Notes under the pieces: generated by a model
Database searches by the model: none
What the model was told of the DNA's origin: nothing
What the model saw: only the letters and a program-made list of their open reading frames with translations
Assembly: GCA_963835825.1 (NCBI GenBank)
Contig: CAWIGZ010000002.1
Span: 558,001-622,000, forward strand
Source: JADGRB01 sp963835825
GTDB lineage: Bacteria; Myxococcota_A; Polyangia; Fen-1088
DNA length: 64,000 nucleotides
Reading direction: 5' to 3'
Translations under genes and position numbers: made by a program
Part shown: positions 45,795-54,822 of the stretch, one piece after another
Position numbering within the stretch: position 1 is the first letter of the stretch
Layout of the letters: each line of letters begins with the position of its first letter

Positions 45795-46072
45795 TCGACC
45801 GTGGAACCCTCAAAGGGTTCCACACCTCCCGGGGCGGGGTCGCGCGAGCAAAGCTCGCACGCCCCCAGGCGATCGACCGTGGAACCCTCAAAGGGTTCCA
45901 CACCTCCCGCGGCGGGGTCGCGCGAGCAAAAGCTCGCTCGCCCCCAGGCGATCGACCGTGGAACCCTCAAAGGGTTCCACACCTCCCGCGGCGGGGTCGC
46001 GCGAGCAAAAGCTCGCTCGCCCCCAGGCGATCGACCGTGGAACCCTCAAAGGGTTCCACACCTCCCGCGGGG
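45793..46072 (+). repeat. Tandem repeat of 78-79 bases, three full copies and one partial, each with two hairpins
   Basis: Units begin with GATCGACCGTGGAACCCT at 45793, 45871, 45950 and 46029. Each has GTGGAACCCT-CAA-AGGGTTCCAC, a perfect ten-pair hairpin, and units 1-3 then have GCGAGC-AAAA-GCTCGC (loop shortened in unit 1). The copies differ at only a few positions. It starts inside the GH6 stop codon region. It may act as a strong transcript end or mRNA stabiliser, or be a REP-type array. Confidence 0.9.
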
Positions 46073-46202
46073 ACGGCCGAGCCGGCCGGAGCGGCTGTTT
46101 GAGGCACTCGGCGCCGGTTGATGCTAAACCGACAGAGCTTGTCCGAAGCGAGCACGCCCAAGAAGAGGATTCGGACCCCGGCGCCGCGGCCGGTTCATCG
46201 TC

Positions 46203-47360
46203 ATGGTCTTCCTGATCGCCTTCGGCGTGCAGGCGCCCCTCTGCGCGGCGCTGTCGCACCTCAGCGGTCATCCGGGCGCGGTTCTGGCCTTCGCCGGGAC
46301 GATCAGCTTCGGGTTCATCGCCTCGCTGTTCGCCGGCCAGAGCGTGTGGGGGGCGCCCGGGCGCCTGCGGCTCTACCTGGTCCTGTGGCCGTTCTTCATC
46401 TGGTGGACTCTGGGGCTGTTGTTCGCCGCCTTGGCGCCGCTGGCGTTCGCCGTCGCGGTCCTGCTTCATGCCCCGGTGAACGCCGCCTGGACGGCCGGCC
46501 TCGGCGCGGCGGTCATCGGCACGGTGCTGGCGTTCGTCGGCGGCCCCCGCCTGCGCGAGCACGACATCGAGATCGCCGGCCTGCCGCCCGCGTTCGAGGG
46601 CTACCGGATCGCGCAGATCTCCGATCTGCACTGCGGTCCCTTCGCCGACGGCGCGCGCGTCGATCGCTGGGTGGCCGCGGTCAACCGGCTGGAGGTGGAT
46701 CTGGTCGCGGTCACCGGCGATCTGATCGCCAGCGGTTCGGCGTTCGTGCCGGTGGTGGCGCGCTCGCTCGGCCAGCTGCGGGGCCGCGACGGGGTCTTCG
46801 CCTGCATGGGCAACCATGACTACTTCACCGACGGGGAAGAGATGGCGCTGGCGCTCGAGCGGGCCGGACTGACGTTGCTGCGGAACCGGGGCGTGTCGCT
46901 CCGCCGCGACGACGCCGTCCTCTACGTCGCCGGCGTCGACGACACCTGGACCAGGCGAAACGATCTCGACCGCGCGCTGGCCGACCGCCCGGCCGCCGCT
47001 TCGACGCTGCTGCTGGCGCACGATCCCGCCCTGTTCCCGGACGCGGCCAGTCGGGGTGTCGATCTGACGCTCTCCGGGCACACCCACGGGGGGCAGATCG
47101 GGGTGCCGTTCTTCGCGCGGCGGTTCAACCTGGCCCGGGTGATCACCCGCTTCACGACCGGCCTTTATCGCCTGGGGACCGCGGCGCTCTACGTGAACCG
47201 CGGGCTCGGCACCACCGGCATGCCCATCCGTCTCTCGGTCCCGGCCGAGATCGCCGTCTTGACCCTGCGGCGCGCTCGGGAAACGGAGCGAGAACGGGAA
47301 GGGGCCGCCGTCCCGGACGCCGCTGAAATTGCGATGCCGGACAGCGCATTGCGCGCCTGA
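46203..47360 (+). CDS. Membrane-anchored metallophosphoesterase
   Basis: The 385-residue protein starts with four membrane segments (residues 2-30, 33-52, 60-95, 98-116), then a calcineurin-like phosphoesterase domain. Metal motifs are ISDLHCG, VTGDLIASG, MGNHDYF, LLLAHDP and SGHTHGGQIG, ending with the family's RFTTGLYRLG. YaeI/YkuE-type enzymes of this layout are thought to act on phospholipid or cell-wall substrates at the membrane. It is a paralogue of the soluble protein at 30406-31431. The desaturase gene follows in the same direction 61 bases later, a lipid-related context. Confidence 0.87.
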   Translation: MVFLIAFGVQAPLCAALSHLSGHPGAVLAFAGTISFGFIASLFAGQSVWGAPGRLRLYLVLWPFFIWWTLGLLFAALAPLAFAVAVLLHAPVNAAWTAGLGAAVIGTVLAFVGGPRLREHDIEIAGLPPAFEGYRIAQISDLHCGPFADGARVDRWVAAVNRLEVDLVAVTGDLIASGSAFVPVVARSLGQLRGRDGVFACMGNHDYFTDGEEMALALERAGLTLLRNRGVSLRRDDAVLYVAGVDDTWTRRNDLDRALADRPAAASTLLLAHDPALFPDAASRGVDLTLSGHTHGGQIGVPFFARRFNLARVITRFTTGLYRLGTAALYVNRGLGTTGMPIRLSVPAEIAVLTLRRARETEREREGAAVPDAAEIAMPDSALRA

Positions 47361-47421
47361 GTCCCTGCGCTTCCGAAAATCAGAGTATCCTTTAGAAACC
47401 CCGCCTTCCCGGAAGGGGGAA

Positions 47422-48561
47422 ATGGTACTCTGCCCCGCGGTGCCCCCCCGCTACTCCCCAAGCTCGGAGTTCAGGCGCGATCTCGAAGCCCGCGTGGCCG
47501 GCTATTTCGAGGCCAGCCAGCGCTGCCGCCAAGGCTCCGGGAGGATGTACATCAAGACGGCAATCTTGATGGCCTGGCTGGCCGGCTCTTACGTCGGCCT
47601 GGTCTGGGGCGCCAAGGTCTGGTGGGAGGGGGTGCCGCTGGCGATCTCGCTGGCGCTGGCGATGGCCGGGGTGGGCTTCAACGTCCAGCACGACGGCAAC
47701 CACGGCGCCTATTCGCGCCATTGCGCCGTCAACAAGCTGGCGGCCCTGACGCTCAACCTGCTGGGGGGCGACGCCTACTTCTGGCACTTCAAGCACAACA
47801 TCGCCCACCACACCTACCCGAACGTGACCGGCTCCGACGACGACATCCGTCTCGGCCCGCTGGCGCGCCTCACGCCGCATCAGCGGCGCTACTGGTTCCA
47901 CCGCTTCCAGCATTTTTACGTCTGGGGCCTCTACGCGCTGCTGGCGCTCAACTGGCAGATCTCGGGCGACTTCCGCTCGATGCTCAAGCCGGGGGTCGGC
48001 GACACGCCGGTGTCCCGCCCGCGGGGTTGGGACCTGGCCTGCTTCTGCCTCGGCAAGGCGAGCTTCTTGACCCTGGCCCTCGGCATCCCGCTGCTCCACC
48101 ACCGGCTGGTCACGGTGATCGGATTCTACCTCCTCACCGACGCGGTCCTGGGGTTGGTGCTGGCGATCGTGTTCCAGCTCGCCCACTGCGTCGAGGAGGC
48201 GGACTTCCGGGCGCCCGCGACGGCATCCACGCGCATCGATCGCGAGTGGATGGTCCACCAGCTGGAGACCTCTGTCGACTTCGCGCGCGACAACCGCCTT
48301 CTGACCTGGTACCTGGGCGGCCTCAACTTCCAGGTCGAGCACCACCTGTTCCCCAAGACCTGCCACATCCACTACCCGGCGATCTCGCCGATCGTCGAAG
48401 CGACCTGCCGCGCGCACGGGATCTCGCACCGATCGCACCGCACCATGCGCGGCGCGTTCCGCTCGCACGTCCGCTGGCTGCGGCGGATGGGGCGCAAGGT
48501 CGACAAGGTCGCCCAGCTCGCGGCCGACGCCGAGGCCGAGGCCGAGCTTCAGCCCGCCTGA
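47422..48561 (+). CDS. Membrane fatty acid desaturase, front-end type
   Basis: ATG 47422 follows a strong GGAAGGGGGAA ribosome site. The 379-residue enzyme has the three His boxes of membrane desaturases: HDGNHGA (about 95), HNIAHHTYPN (about 133) and QVEHHLFP (about 310). The last has Gln for the first His, as in delta-6 and other front-end desaturases. Four membrane helices surround them. It introduces a double bond into acyl chains using a di-iron centre. There is no fused cytochrome b5, so an external electron donor is needed. The 3' end overlaps the SDR gene on the other strand by 13 bases. Confidence 0.9.
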   Translation: MVLCPAVPPRYSPSSEFRRDLEARVAGYFEASQRCRQGSGRMYIKTAILMAWLAGSYVGLVWGAKVWWEGVPLAISLALAMAGVGFNVQHDGNHGAYSRHCAVNKLAALTLNLLGGDAYFWHFKHNIAHHTYPNVTGSDDDIRLGPLARLTPHQRRYWFHRFQHFYVWGLYALLALNWQISGDFRSMLKPGVGDTPVSRPRGWDLACFCLGKASFLTLALGIPLLHHRLVTVIGFYLLTDAVLGLVLAIVFQLAHCVEEADFRAPATASTRIDREWMVHQLETSVDFARDNRLLTWYLGGLNFQVEHHLFPKTCHIHYPAISPIVEATCRAHGISHRSHRTMRGAFRSHVRWLRRMGRKVDKVAQLAADAEAEAELQPA

Positions 48562-49379
48562 AGCTTGAAGTCGAACCCGACGCGCGGCGGCTCCTTGTCC
48601 GGCACGCAGCGATAGCGGGCGAAGTCGGTCACCCCCTCCGTGCGCAGGAAGTCCTCGTCGATGAGGGCCTGGCCGGTCATCGTGTCGGGCGGCTTGGCGA
48701 AGATCGCCACCACCGCGTCGGCCAGGATCTCCGGCGTGCGCCAGAGGGACCGATCGCCCAGGCCCCAGCGGATCGTCGCCTGGCTCTCGATCATGGTCGC
48801 CGGCCAGAGTGCATTGGCCGCCACGCCCTGGCCGCGCACCTCCTCGGCGACCCCCTGGGCCACCAGCGTCATCCCGAACTTGCTGAGGGCGTAGGCGACC
48901 TTACCGGCCCCGGCGCGCGGGTCGACCGGCGGCGACAGCATCAGGATGTGCCCGAACTTGCGGGCCAGCATCGACGGCAGCACGTGGCGGGTACAGGCAA
49001 ACGCCCCGCGGGCGTTCACCCCCATCACCAGGTCGAACCGCTTCATCTCGGTCTCGGCGACGGAGCGCCAGTAGAGCGCGCCGGCGTTGTTGACCAGAAA
49101 GTCGACCTGCCCGAACCGCTCCAGCGCCTGTTTCACGACGCGCTCGACCGCGACGTCGTCGCGGACGTCCAGCTCGGCGGCCAGGGCGCGGCGCCCCAGC
49201 GCCTCGATCTCGCGGGCGGTCTCGTGGATGGTCCCGGGCAGCTTGGGATCGGGGGCCACGGTCTTGGCCGCCACCACCACGTCGCACCCCTCGGCGGCCA
49301 GCCGCAGCGCCAGCGCCTTGCCGACGCCGCGTGAGGCGCCCGTGACCATCGCGACCCGACCGGCGAGCTTCATCCGCAT
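48549..49379 (-). CDS. Short-chain dehydrogenase/reductase, HSDL2-like
   Basis: The 276-residue protein has the SDR cofactor motif TGASRGVGKALAL, the NNAG motif (VNNAGALYW) and the YxxxK pair (YALSKFG). AAKTVAPDPKLPGTIHETAREIE after the second strand is typical of the HSDL2-like subgroup of SDRs, which act on lipid-related substrates in mitochondria or bacteria. There is no sterol-carrier domain as in full HSDL2. It overlaps the desaturase gene at its 3' end. Substrate unknown; the context points to fatty acids. Confidence 0.85.
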   Translation of the reverse strand: MRMKLAGRVAMVTGASRGVGKALALRLAAEGCDVVVAAKTVAPDPKLPGTIHETAREIEALGRRALAAELDVRDDVAVERVVKQALERFGQVDFLVNNAGALYWRSVAETEMKRFDLVMGVNARGAFACTRHVLPSMLARKFGHILMLSPPVDPRAGAGKVAYALSKFGMTLVAQGVAEEVRGQGVAANALWPATMIESQATIRWGLGDRSLWRTPEILADAVVAIFAKPPDTMTGQALIDEDFLRTEGVTDFARYRCVPDKEPPRVGFDFKLQAG

Positions 49380-49430
49380 ACCTTACCGCAGTCTGCTCAG
49401 TCCGGATTGGCTTGCTCTCCCGGGCCGTCC

Positions 49431-50561
49431 GTGGGAAACGAGCCCGTGGCCGCCGCAGAGACGCTGGTACGGGAGCTGTTCGAGCACGCTGGAATCAAGA
49501 TCGGCGGGTCGGGCCCGGGCGACATCGTCGTCCACGACCCGCGCTTTTACGGGCGCGTCATCCGCGAGGCGTCGATCGGCTTCGGCGAGTCGTACATGGA
49601 CGGCTGGTGGGACACCGATGCGCTCGACGTGCTGCTGGAGAAGATCATGCGCGGGGGGCTGCGCGAGAAGGTCACCGGCAGCACCCGGATGAAGCTGCTG
49701 ACCGCCAAGGCGCTGCTCATGAACCTCCAGTCGAAGGAGCGCTCGGGCAAGTCGGTCGAGGCGCACTACGACATCGGCAACGATCTCTACACCAAGATGC
49801 TCGACCCGCGGATGGTCTACACCTGCGCTTACTGGAAAGGCGCCAAGACGCTGGCCGAGGCCCAGGAGAACAAGCTGGATCTCGTCTGCCGCAAGCTGGG
49901 GCTGGAAAAGGGGATGCGGGTCCTCGACCTCGGCTGCGGGTGGGGCGGCTTCGCCGGGTTCGCCGCCGAGAGGTACGGCTGCTCGGTCGTCGGCGTCACG
50001 CTGTCGAAAGACCAGCATTCGCTGGGGCGCGAGCTCTGGAAGCACCTGGACGTCGATCTGCGCCTCTGCGACTACCGCGACGTCACCGGGACCTTCGATC
50101 GGGTGTCGTCGATCGGCATGATGGAGCACGTCGGCCCCAAGAATCACCGCCACGTCATGGAGGTGGTGCACCGCAGCCTCGGCCCCGACGGCGTCGCCGT
50201 CATCCACACCATCGCCAACAACCGCAGCCGCCACCACGGGACGGCCTTCATCGAGAAGTACATCTTCCCCAACGCCGTGGCGCCGTCGATCGCCCAGCTG
50301 GGGCGCGCCATCGAGGGGCTCTTCGTGCTGGAAGATCTCCAGAACATCGGGCCGGATTACGACCGCACGCTGATGGAGTGGTGGGCCAACTTCGACCGCG
50401 CCTACCCCGAGCTGAAGGCCAAGTACGATCAGCGCTTCTACCGGATGTGGAAGTTCTACCTGCTCGCCGCCGCCGGCGCCTCGCGCTCGCGCGACGGCCA
50501 GCTCTATCACCTGGTCCTGACCAAGATCGGCCGCAAGCAGCCCGACTGCCGGGCCAGCTAG
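49431..50561 (+). CDS. cfa: Cyclopropane-fatty-acyl-phospholipid synthase
   Basis: The enzyme (376 residues from GTG 49431; TTG 49407 is also possible) has the family N-terminal domain (GESYMDGWWDTDALDVLL) and a SAM-dependent methyltransferase fold (RVLDLGCGWGGFAGFAAE, MEHVGPKNH). Conserved KYIFPNAVAPS and EDLQNIGPDYDRTLMEWW follow. It adds a methylene bridge from SAM to unsaturated acyl chains of membrane phospholipids, which suits the desaturase two genes away. Length is like E. coli Cfa (about 382). It is divergent from the SDR gene with a short gap. Confidence 0.93.
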   Translation: MGNEPVAAAETLVRELFEHAGIKIGGSGPGDIVVHDPRFYGRVIREASIGFGESYMDGWWDTDALDVLLEKIMRGGLREKVTGSTRMKLLTAKALLMNLQSKERSGKSVEAHYDIGNDLYTKMLDPRMVYTCAYWKGAKTLAEAQENKLDLVCRKLGLEKGMRVLDLGCGWGGFAGFAAERYGCSVVGVTLSKDQHSLGRELWKHLDVDLRLCDYRDVTGTFDRVSSIGMMEHVGPKNHRHVMEVVHRSLGPDGVAVIHTIANNRSRHHGTAFIEKYIFPNAVAPSIAQLGRAIEGLFVLEDLQNIGPDYDRTLMEWWANFDRAYPELKAKYDQRFYRMWKFYLLAAAGASRSRDGQLYHLVLTKIGRKQPDCRAS

Positions 50562-50643
50562 CCGCGTCGGCGGCGATCGCGCCCTGGCGAGGTCTTCGAA
50601 TCGTTGGTTGAAAGAGGTACCGGATGCGGTACCATTGGATTCG

Positions 50644-50904
50644 ATGGGACGGGCGACGGCGGAGGTCCTCGAGCAGGCTCGGCGGAGCCCCGCCAACGTC
50701 CGCTTTCGGGACCTCTGCCGGCTAGTCGAAGCGATGGGATACAGACTCAGGAGGCAGAAGGGGTCTCACCACGTGTTCACGCATGCCTCGCGCTCCGAGT
50801 TACCGATGGTGAACCTGCAGAGCGACGGAGCGACGGCGAAGGTGTACCAGGTGCGGCAGGTCGTGCGGCTCATCGACGAGCACCAGCTGGAGGTAAAGCC
50901 ATGA
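50644..50904 (+). CDS. hicA: HicA-like toxin
   Basis: The 86-residue product from ATG 50644 (the frame extends to TTG 50608) has the dsRNA-binding-like HicA fold: VRFRDLCRLVEAMGYRL, then RRQKGSHHVFTH with the catalytic His, and YQVRQVVRLIDEH. HicA toxins cleave mRNA. The HicB antitoxin gene overlaps its stop (ATGA). The N-terminal extension of about 20 residues (RATAEVLEQARRSPAN) is longer than in many HicA proteins. Confidence 0.85.
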   Translation: MGRATAEVLEQARRSPANVRFRDLCRLVEAMGYRLRRQKGSHHVFTHASRSELPMVNLQSDGATAKVYQVRQVVRLIDEHQLEVKP

Positions 50905-51308
50905 AGAAGGGAACGTTTCGATATCGGATTCTGGTCGAGTGGAGCGACGAGGATCAGGCATTCATCGCGCGCGTGCCGGCTTTGCCGGGCTGCCTCGCGC
51001 ACGGGGCCACTGCAGAAAAGGCGACCCACGAGGCAGAGGTGGCCGCGGGGTTGATCCTGGACGTGATGGAGGAGGACGGCCGAACGCCGCCCCCCGTCGA
51101 CGCAGTGGCCGACTACTCGGGGCAGCTGCGGTTGAGGCTGCCGAAGTCATTGCACGAGACGGTGTCTCAGCTCGCGACCGCCGAGGGGGTCTCGCTGAAC
51201 ACGCTGATGCTTTCGCTGATCGCGGAAGGTTGCGGCCGGCGAGAGGCGCAGTCGTCGGGAACGGCACCGAAGGCGGGCAGGGCCGGCAAGCGGAAGGCGG
51301 TCGCGTAG
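50901..51308 (+). CDS. hicB: HicB-like antitoxin
   Basis: The 135-residue product starts with the degraded RNase-H-like HicB fold (YRILVEWSDEDQAFIARVPALPGCLAHGATAEKA) and ends with a ribbon-helix-helix segment (RLRLPKSLHETVSQLATAEGVSLNTLMLSLIAEGC) for operator binding, followed by a basic tail. It neutralises HicA and likely represses the operon. Overlap by four bases with hicA couples translation. Confidence 0.88.
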   Translation: MKKGTFRYRILVEWSDEDQAFIARVPALPGCLAHGATAEKATHEAEVAAGLILDVMEEDGRTPPPVDAVADYSGQLRLRLPKSLHETVSQLATAEGVSLNTLMLSLIAEGCGRREAQSSGTAPKAGRAGKRKAVA

Positions 51309-51329
51309 TGGCCCCGCTCCGGCGTGGCC

Positions 51330-51845
51330 ATGCGCGTTGGAGGTGTTTTCTTCGTCGCCCTCGCCCTGGTGCTGGCCGCCGCCTGCGGTCCGGTGACCGG
51401 CGGCTGCAGGAATGGAACCTGCTCCTGCCCACCCGGCGACGACTGCCGGTTCGTCTGCACCGCGCCGCCCTGCCACGTGACCTGCGCCGGCGACAACGGC
51501 AGCTGCCAGGCCGTGTGCGCCAACGGGACCTGCACCTGCGGCAGCGGAAGCTCGTGCGACTTCTCCTGCAAGGCGCCCCCCTGCCACGTGACCTGCGAGC
51601 CGAACAGCAGCTGCTCCGGGACGTGCGCCGACGGACAGTGTGTCTGCGAGGCCGGCAGCACTTGCTCCTTCACCTGTGCGGCGTCACCGTGCCACACGAG
51701 CTGCGCCGCCGGTGCCGCCTGCGTGGTCCACTGCCCGGCGGCGCTGGCCGGAACCGAGGGCTGCGACATCGTCGACTGCGCCGCCGGCACGCCGGTCATC
51801 TGCCCGAGCGGCGACGTCACCACCTGCGGCGCACCCTGCCCGTAG
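51330..51845 (+). CDS. Cys-rich repeat lipoprotein
   Basis: A 171-residue product from ATG 51330 (GTG 51324 possible) with a lipoprotein signal (VFFVALALVLAAACG) and 31 Cys in all. Three repeats of about 44 residues share C-x-C...C-x-F-x-C-x-A-x-P-CH-x-x-C (APPCHVTC twice, ASPCHTSC once). The CH pairs could bind metal, or the Cys may be disulfide-bonded. Similar Cys-rich lipoproteins are common in myxobacteria but their function is not known. It follows hicB by 21 bases. Confidence 0.7.
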   Translation: MRVGGVFFVALALVLAAACGPVTGGCRNGTCSCPPGDDCRFVCTAPPCHVTCAGDNGSCQAVCANGTCTCGSGSSCDFSCKAPPCHVTCEPNSSCSGTCADGQCVCEAGSTCSFTCAASPCHTSCAAGAACVVHCPAALAGTEGCDIVDCAAGTPVICPSGDVTTCGAPCP

Positions 51846-51906
51846 CGAGGAGGGTTGACGGACGGCAGACCGGTAGCGTAAGAACCGGTGCCCTCATTCG
51901 ACGCCA

Positions 51907-51978
<72 letters not shown>

Positions 51979-52531
51979 CAAGACCGGATTTACGGCGGTA
52001 TTTAGAGGTCAATTTTTCGTGACGCGGCGCTCTCACGTTTGGCCCAGTCTTGGCCCACCAGAAATCGTCCGCCGGCCGACTAGAGGCTCGGCTCCCTGCC
52101 ACTTCTTCCAATCGGGCCGTCGCCGCCGCTGAAGCATTTCCAACGGTGGCGAGCGTGGTCCTCCTTCTGATGTTCGGGGTCCTTCCGGATCTGGCATGTG
52201 GAGCGCGACTCGGATCGCCGTGACGTGTGCGCCCTGCCGCGAGGAAATCGCGCGCAGGCTCGCAGCGCGGGCGCCTAAGTAACGCCCCTCAGCTATGTGG
52301 GACGCCCCGATCAAACGCCCCGCCCCCGGTATCGATGGCGCTGCGTGTAGGAGGCGCGAAAATCGCGAGTCACGCCCGGGCGTCATGGCAGGTCCTTGCT
52401 GACACTGGTTCCTTCTGACGCCGTGTGACACATGTCCCAGTTTAGGGGACAGTGATATTGCTAACCCCTTAGCATGTTCGTACACTGTCCCTATCTGAGG
52501 GACACTAGATAGCCCCGGATGAGGTGACTCA
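51979..52531. other. Gene-free stretch between tRNA-Thr and the decayed island
   Basis: This 553-base stretch has several open frames with Arg/Ser/Pro-rich shadow composition, but no credible gene. At its end (52433-52504) are the paired dyads described separately, and GAGGTGA before the ATG at 52532. It could be the remains of older mobile DNA, but no integrase or IS sequence is recognisable. Confidence 0.6.
52433..52504. promoter_or_regulatory. Two matching TGTCCC-N7-GGGACA dyads
   Basis: TGTCCC-N7-GGGACA occurs at 52433-52451 and 52486-52504, 53 bases centre to centre, about five helical turns. Between them is GCTAA-CCCC-TTAGC. Both end within 100 bases upstream of the HTH-regulator relic at 52532, so they were probably its operators. 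Confidence 0.6.
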
Positions 52532-53061
52532 ATGGACCGCGAACAAGTTGAACCACTGGAAGCCCTGGATCTCATGGTCGTTTTGACGATGGCAGCTCGA
52601 GCACCAGCGAAAGGCCGGTGTTCGGTGGCGAGTTGGCCGCTGACCTCGCGGTACCGAAAAGCAACATCCAGCGCTCGATGGAGCGGCTCGTCGCGCAGTC
52701 GCTTGTTGTCGTCGGACCGGATGGAAAGCGAGTCCATCGACTAATCGCGCGCGATGTCCGATAAAGGCGTTCGATGGATCGCGCCCGGGAAGCCTGGGAG
52801 AATCGTGAATGGTCTGCATACTGCGTGTCACTCGGCTGCTCCACTGGCGAGTCAACTGCCGGGAGACGCCGATCCGGTAGTGATTTCACTCGAAGAAGGC
52901 CCGGTGCGGGGCCGATCCATTACGCCGATCTCCCGTGAGCGGGTGCGGCCGCCAAGAAAGACCACAAGCTCCATGAACTCTTGGCGATCGTAGACGGAAT
53001 CCGGATCGGAGGGGCACGCGAGCGAGAGGTAGCAGTGGCCGCACTACAGGCTCGTCTTTGA
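52532..53061 (+). pseudogene. Relic of a winged-helix regulator paired with a nucleotidyltransferase
   Basis: ATG 52532 (GAGGTGA upstream) begins a protein that changes frame at least three times (near 52620, 52755 and 52940). Joined, it reads as a winged-helix domain (LAADLAVPKSNIQRSMERLVAQSLVVVG) with a C-terminal part (GVRWIAPGKPGRIVNG, DADPVVISLEEGPVRGR, KKDHKLHELLAIVDGIRIG, ending ALQARL). This order is known from regulator partners of AbiEii-type nucleotidyltransferases. Its stop overlaps the next gene's start (TTGA), as in an intact operon. So many breaks mean decay, not error. Confidence 0.6.
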
Positions 53062-53362
53062 GAGGATCCGAACACCGCGCGCGAATTGCAGAAACCCTCG
53101 TGGTTCTCAGTGAGGTGAGAGACCAACTCATCTTCTTGGGTGGTTGCGTTCTCGGCCTCTATGCCGCGCCGGAAGGTAGCCCTGTTCGGTTCACGGACGA
53201 CGTGGACTGTTTTTCGTCAGTTCAACCCTGGATCTCAGCTCGAGCTTCTCGGCCGTCTCTGTAGCGATGGAGTGCTCACGCCTGATGCGAACTGCTCAGC
53301 GCTACAGGGTTCGTGATTCAGGGCTCGTAATCGATGTGATGTCTCCGGACGGGATGAACGTG

Positions 53363-54822
53363 AAGATATAGCCAGATGTTGTGGATCGCGGAGATCTGAG
53401 AAAGCGGCGTACCTTTCCGGGTGACCAAAACCTGGAAACACCGACGGCGAGCCGGCAAGCCCGTCGTTGGGGGAAAGGCACGCCGATGCTCAAGGTACTC
53501 GAAGGTGGCAAGAACGGGAACGGGCAGAACGAGGAGGGGCTCGCGATCTCGCTGGACGAGCTCGCTCGGGAAGGCGCGCGACGGATGATCGCCGCGGCGC
53601 TGGCGGTGGAGGTGGAGGACTACGTGGGCCGGCGCGCTGGGGAGCGCGACGAGCATGGGCACGCCCTGGTGGTCCGAAACGGTACCGCGCGGCCGCGCAA
53701 CATCACCGTCGGAGCCGGGACGGTAGAGGTGTCCGCGCCGCGCGTGAACGACAAGCGTGTCATCGACGGTGAACGCCAGAAGTTCACGAGCAAGATCCTG
53801 CCGCCGTACGTGCGGCGCTCGCCGAAGGTGGATGCGGTGCTGCCTTTGCTGTACCTGCACGGGCTGTCGACCGGCGACTTCAAGCAGGCGCTGCCGACGC
53901 TGCTGGGCGACGACGCAGCAGGCTTGTCGCCATCAGCCATCACGCGGCTCACACACATCTGGCGCGAGGAGCACACCGCCTGGAACAAGCGGTCGCTAGC
54001 GGATCGCGACTACGTGTACATCTGGGCCGACGGCGTCCACTTCAACATCCGCCTCGAGGAGGACCGCCTGGCCGCGCTGGTGATCGTGGGCGTCCGGCCC
54101 GACGGCACGAAGGAGGTTGTGGCGATCGAGGACGGGTACCGAGAGAGCACCGAGAGCTGGCTGACGCTTCTGCGCGACCTCAGGTCCCGTGGTATGCGCG
54201 CCCCCGTCCTGGCCGTCGGGGACGGGGCACTCGGCTTCTGGGCGGCGATGCGCCAGGTGTGGCCGGGGCGCGCAGCCAACGCTGCTGGTTTCACAAGCTC
54301 GGCAATGTCCTCGATAAGCTCCCCAAACGCCTGCAGCCCCAGGCCAAGCGTCTGCTGCACGAGGCGCTCTACGCCTCGAAGAAGTCCGACGCCGAGAAGG
54401 CCCTGGCTCGCTTCGCGGGTGAGTACGCGACCAAGTACCCGAAGGCCGCCCAGTGCCTGGCGGAGGACGAGGAAGCGCTGCTCGCCTTCTTCGATTTCCC
54501 CGCCGATCACTGGAAGCACCTGCGGACGACAAACCCCATCGAGTCCACTTTCTCGACGGTGCGGCTGCGGAGCCGCGTCACCCGTGGCGCCGGCTCGCGG
54601 GCGGCCGGCCTGACAATGACCTACAAGCTCATGAAGGCCGCGGAAGCGACGTGGCGTCGGCTCGACGGCCAGGATCTCATTCCGCTCGTGCGCGCCGGCA
54701 TCCGATTCGTCGACGGCAAGCGCGTCGAACGCGAGGAAGAAGACATCAACAACGAGGGAACCAAGAAGGTCCGGAAGGCCGCCGCTTGATCAGGCCCGAT
54801 CCACAACTCTTGACGATATCTC
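53363..54822 (+). mobile_element. IS256-type insertion with target duplication
   Basis: The element is bounded by direct repeats GATGAACGTG (53353-53362 and 54823-54832), of which eight to ten bases are the duplicated target. Its ends match as inverted repeats: AAGATATAGCCAGATGTTGT... and the reverse complement of the right end GAGATATCGTCAAGAGTTGT..., 20 of 26 positions alike with a common TTGTGGATCG. Length is about 1.46 kb. It carries one broken IS256/Mutator transposase. Confidence 0.88.
53486..54789 (+). pseudogene. IS256 family transposase, frameshifted
   Basis: From ATG 53486 the product has the Mutator-type N-terminus (EVEDYVGRRAGERDEHG...RNG, PRVNDKRVIDGERQKFTSKILP) and the first two catalytic acids in YIWADGVHFNIRLEE and LAVGDGALGFW. 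The frame changes near 54265 (one base missing in a GC run). The next frame then gives RSQRCWFHKLGNVLDKLP and the catalytic Glu in TTNPIESTFSTVRLR, ending at 54789. If the missing base is real, the transposase is inactive and the insertion is fixed. Confidence 0.85.

Noticed and set aside
45793..46072. CRISPR array
   Set aside because: Units are fully repeated with no unique spacers, and no cas gene is near.
52033..52737. 234-residue minus-strand frame near the island
   Set aside because: Low-quality composition and overlap with the operators and the coding part of the regulator relic.
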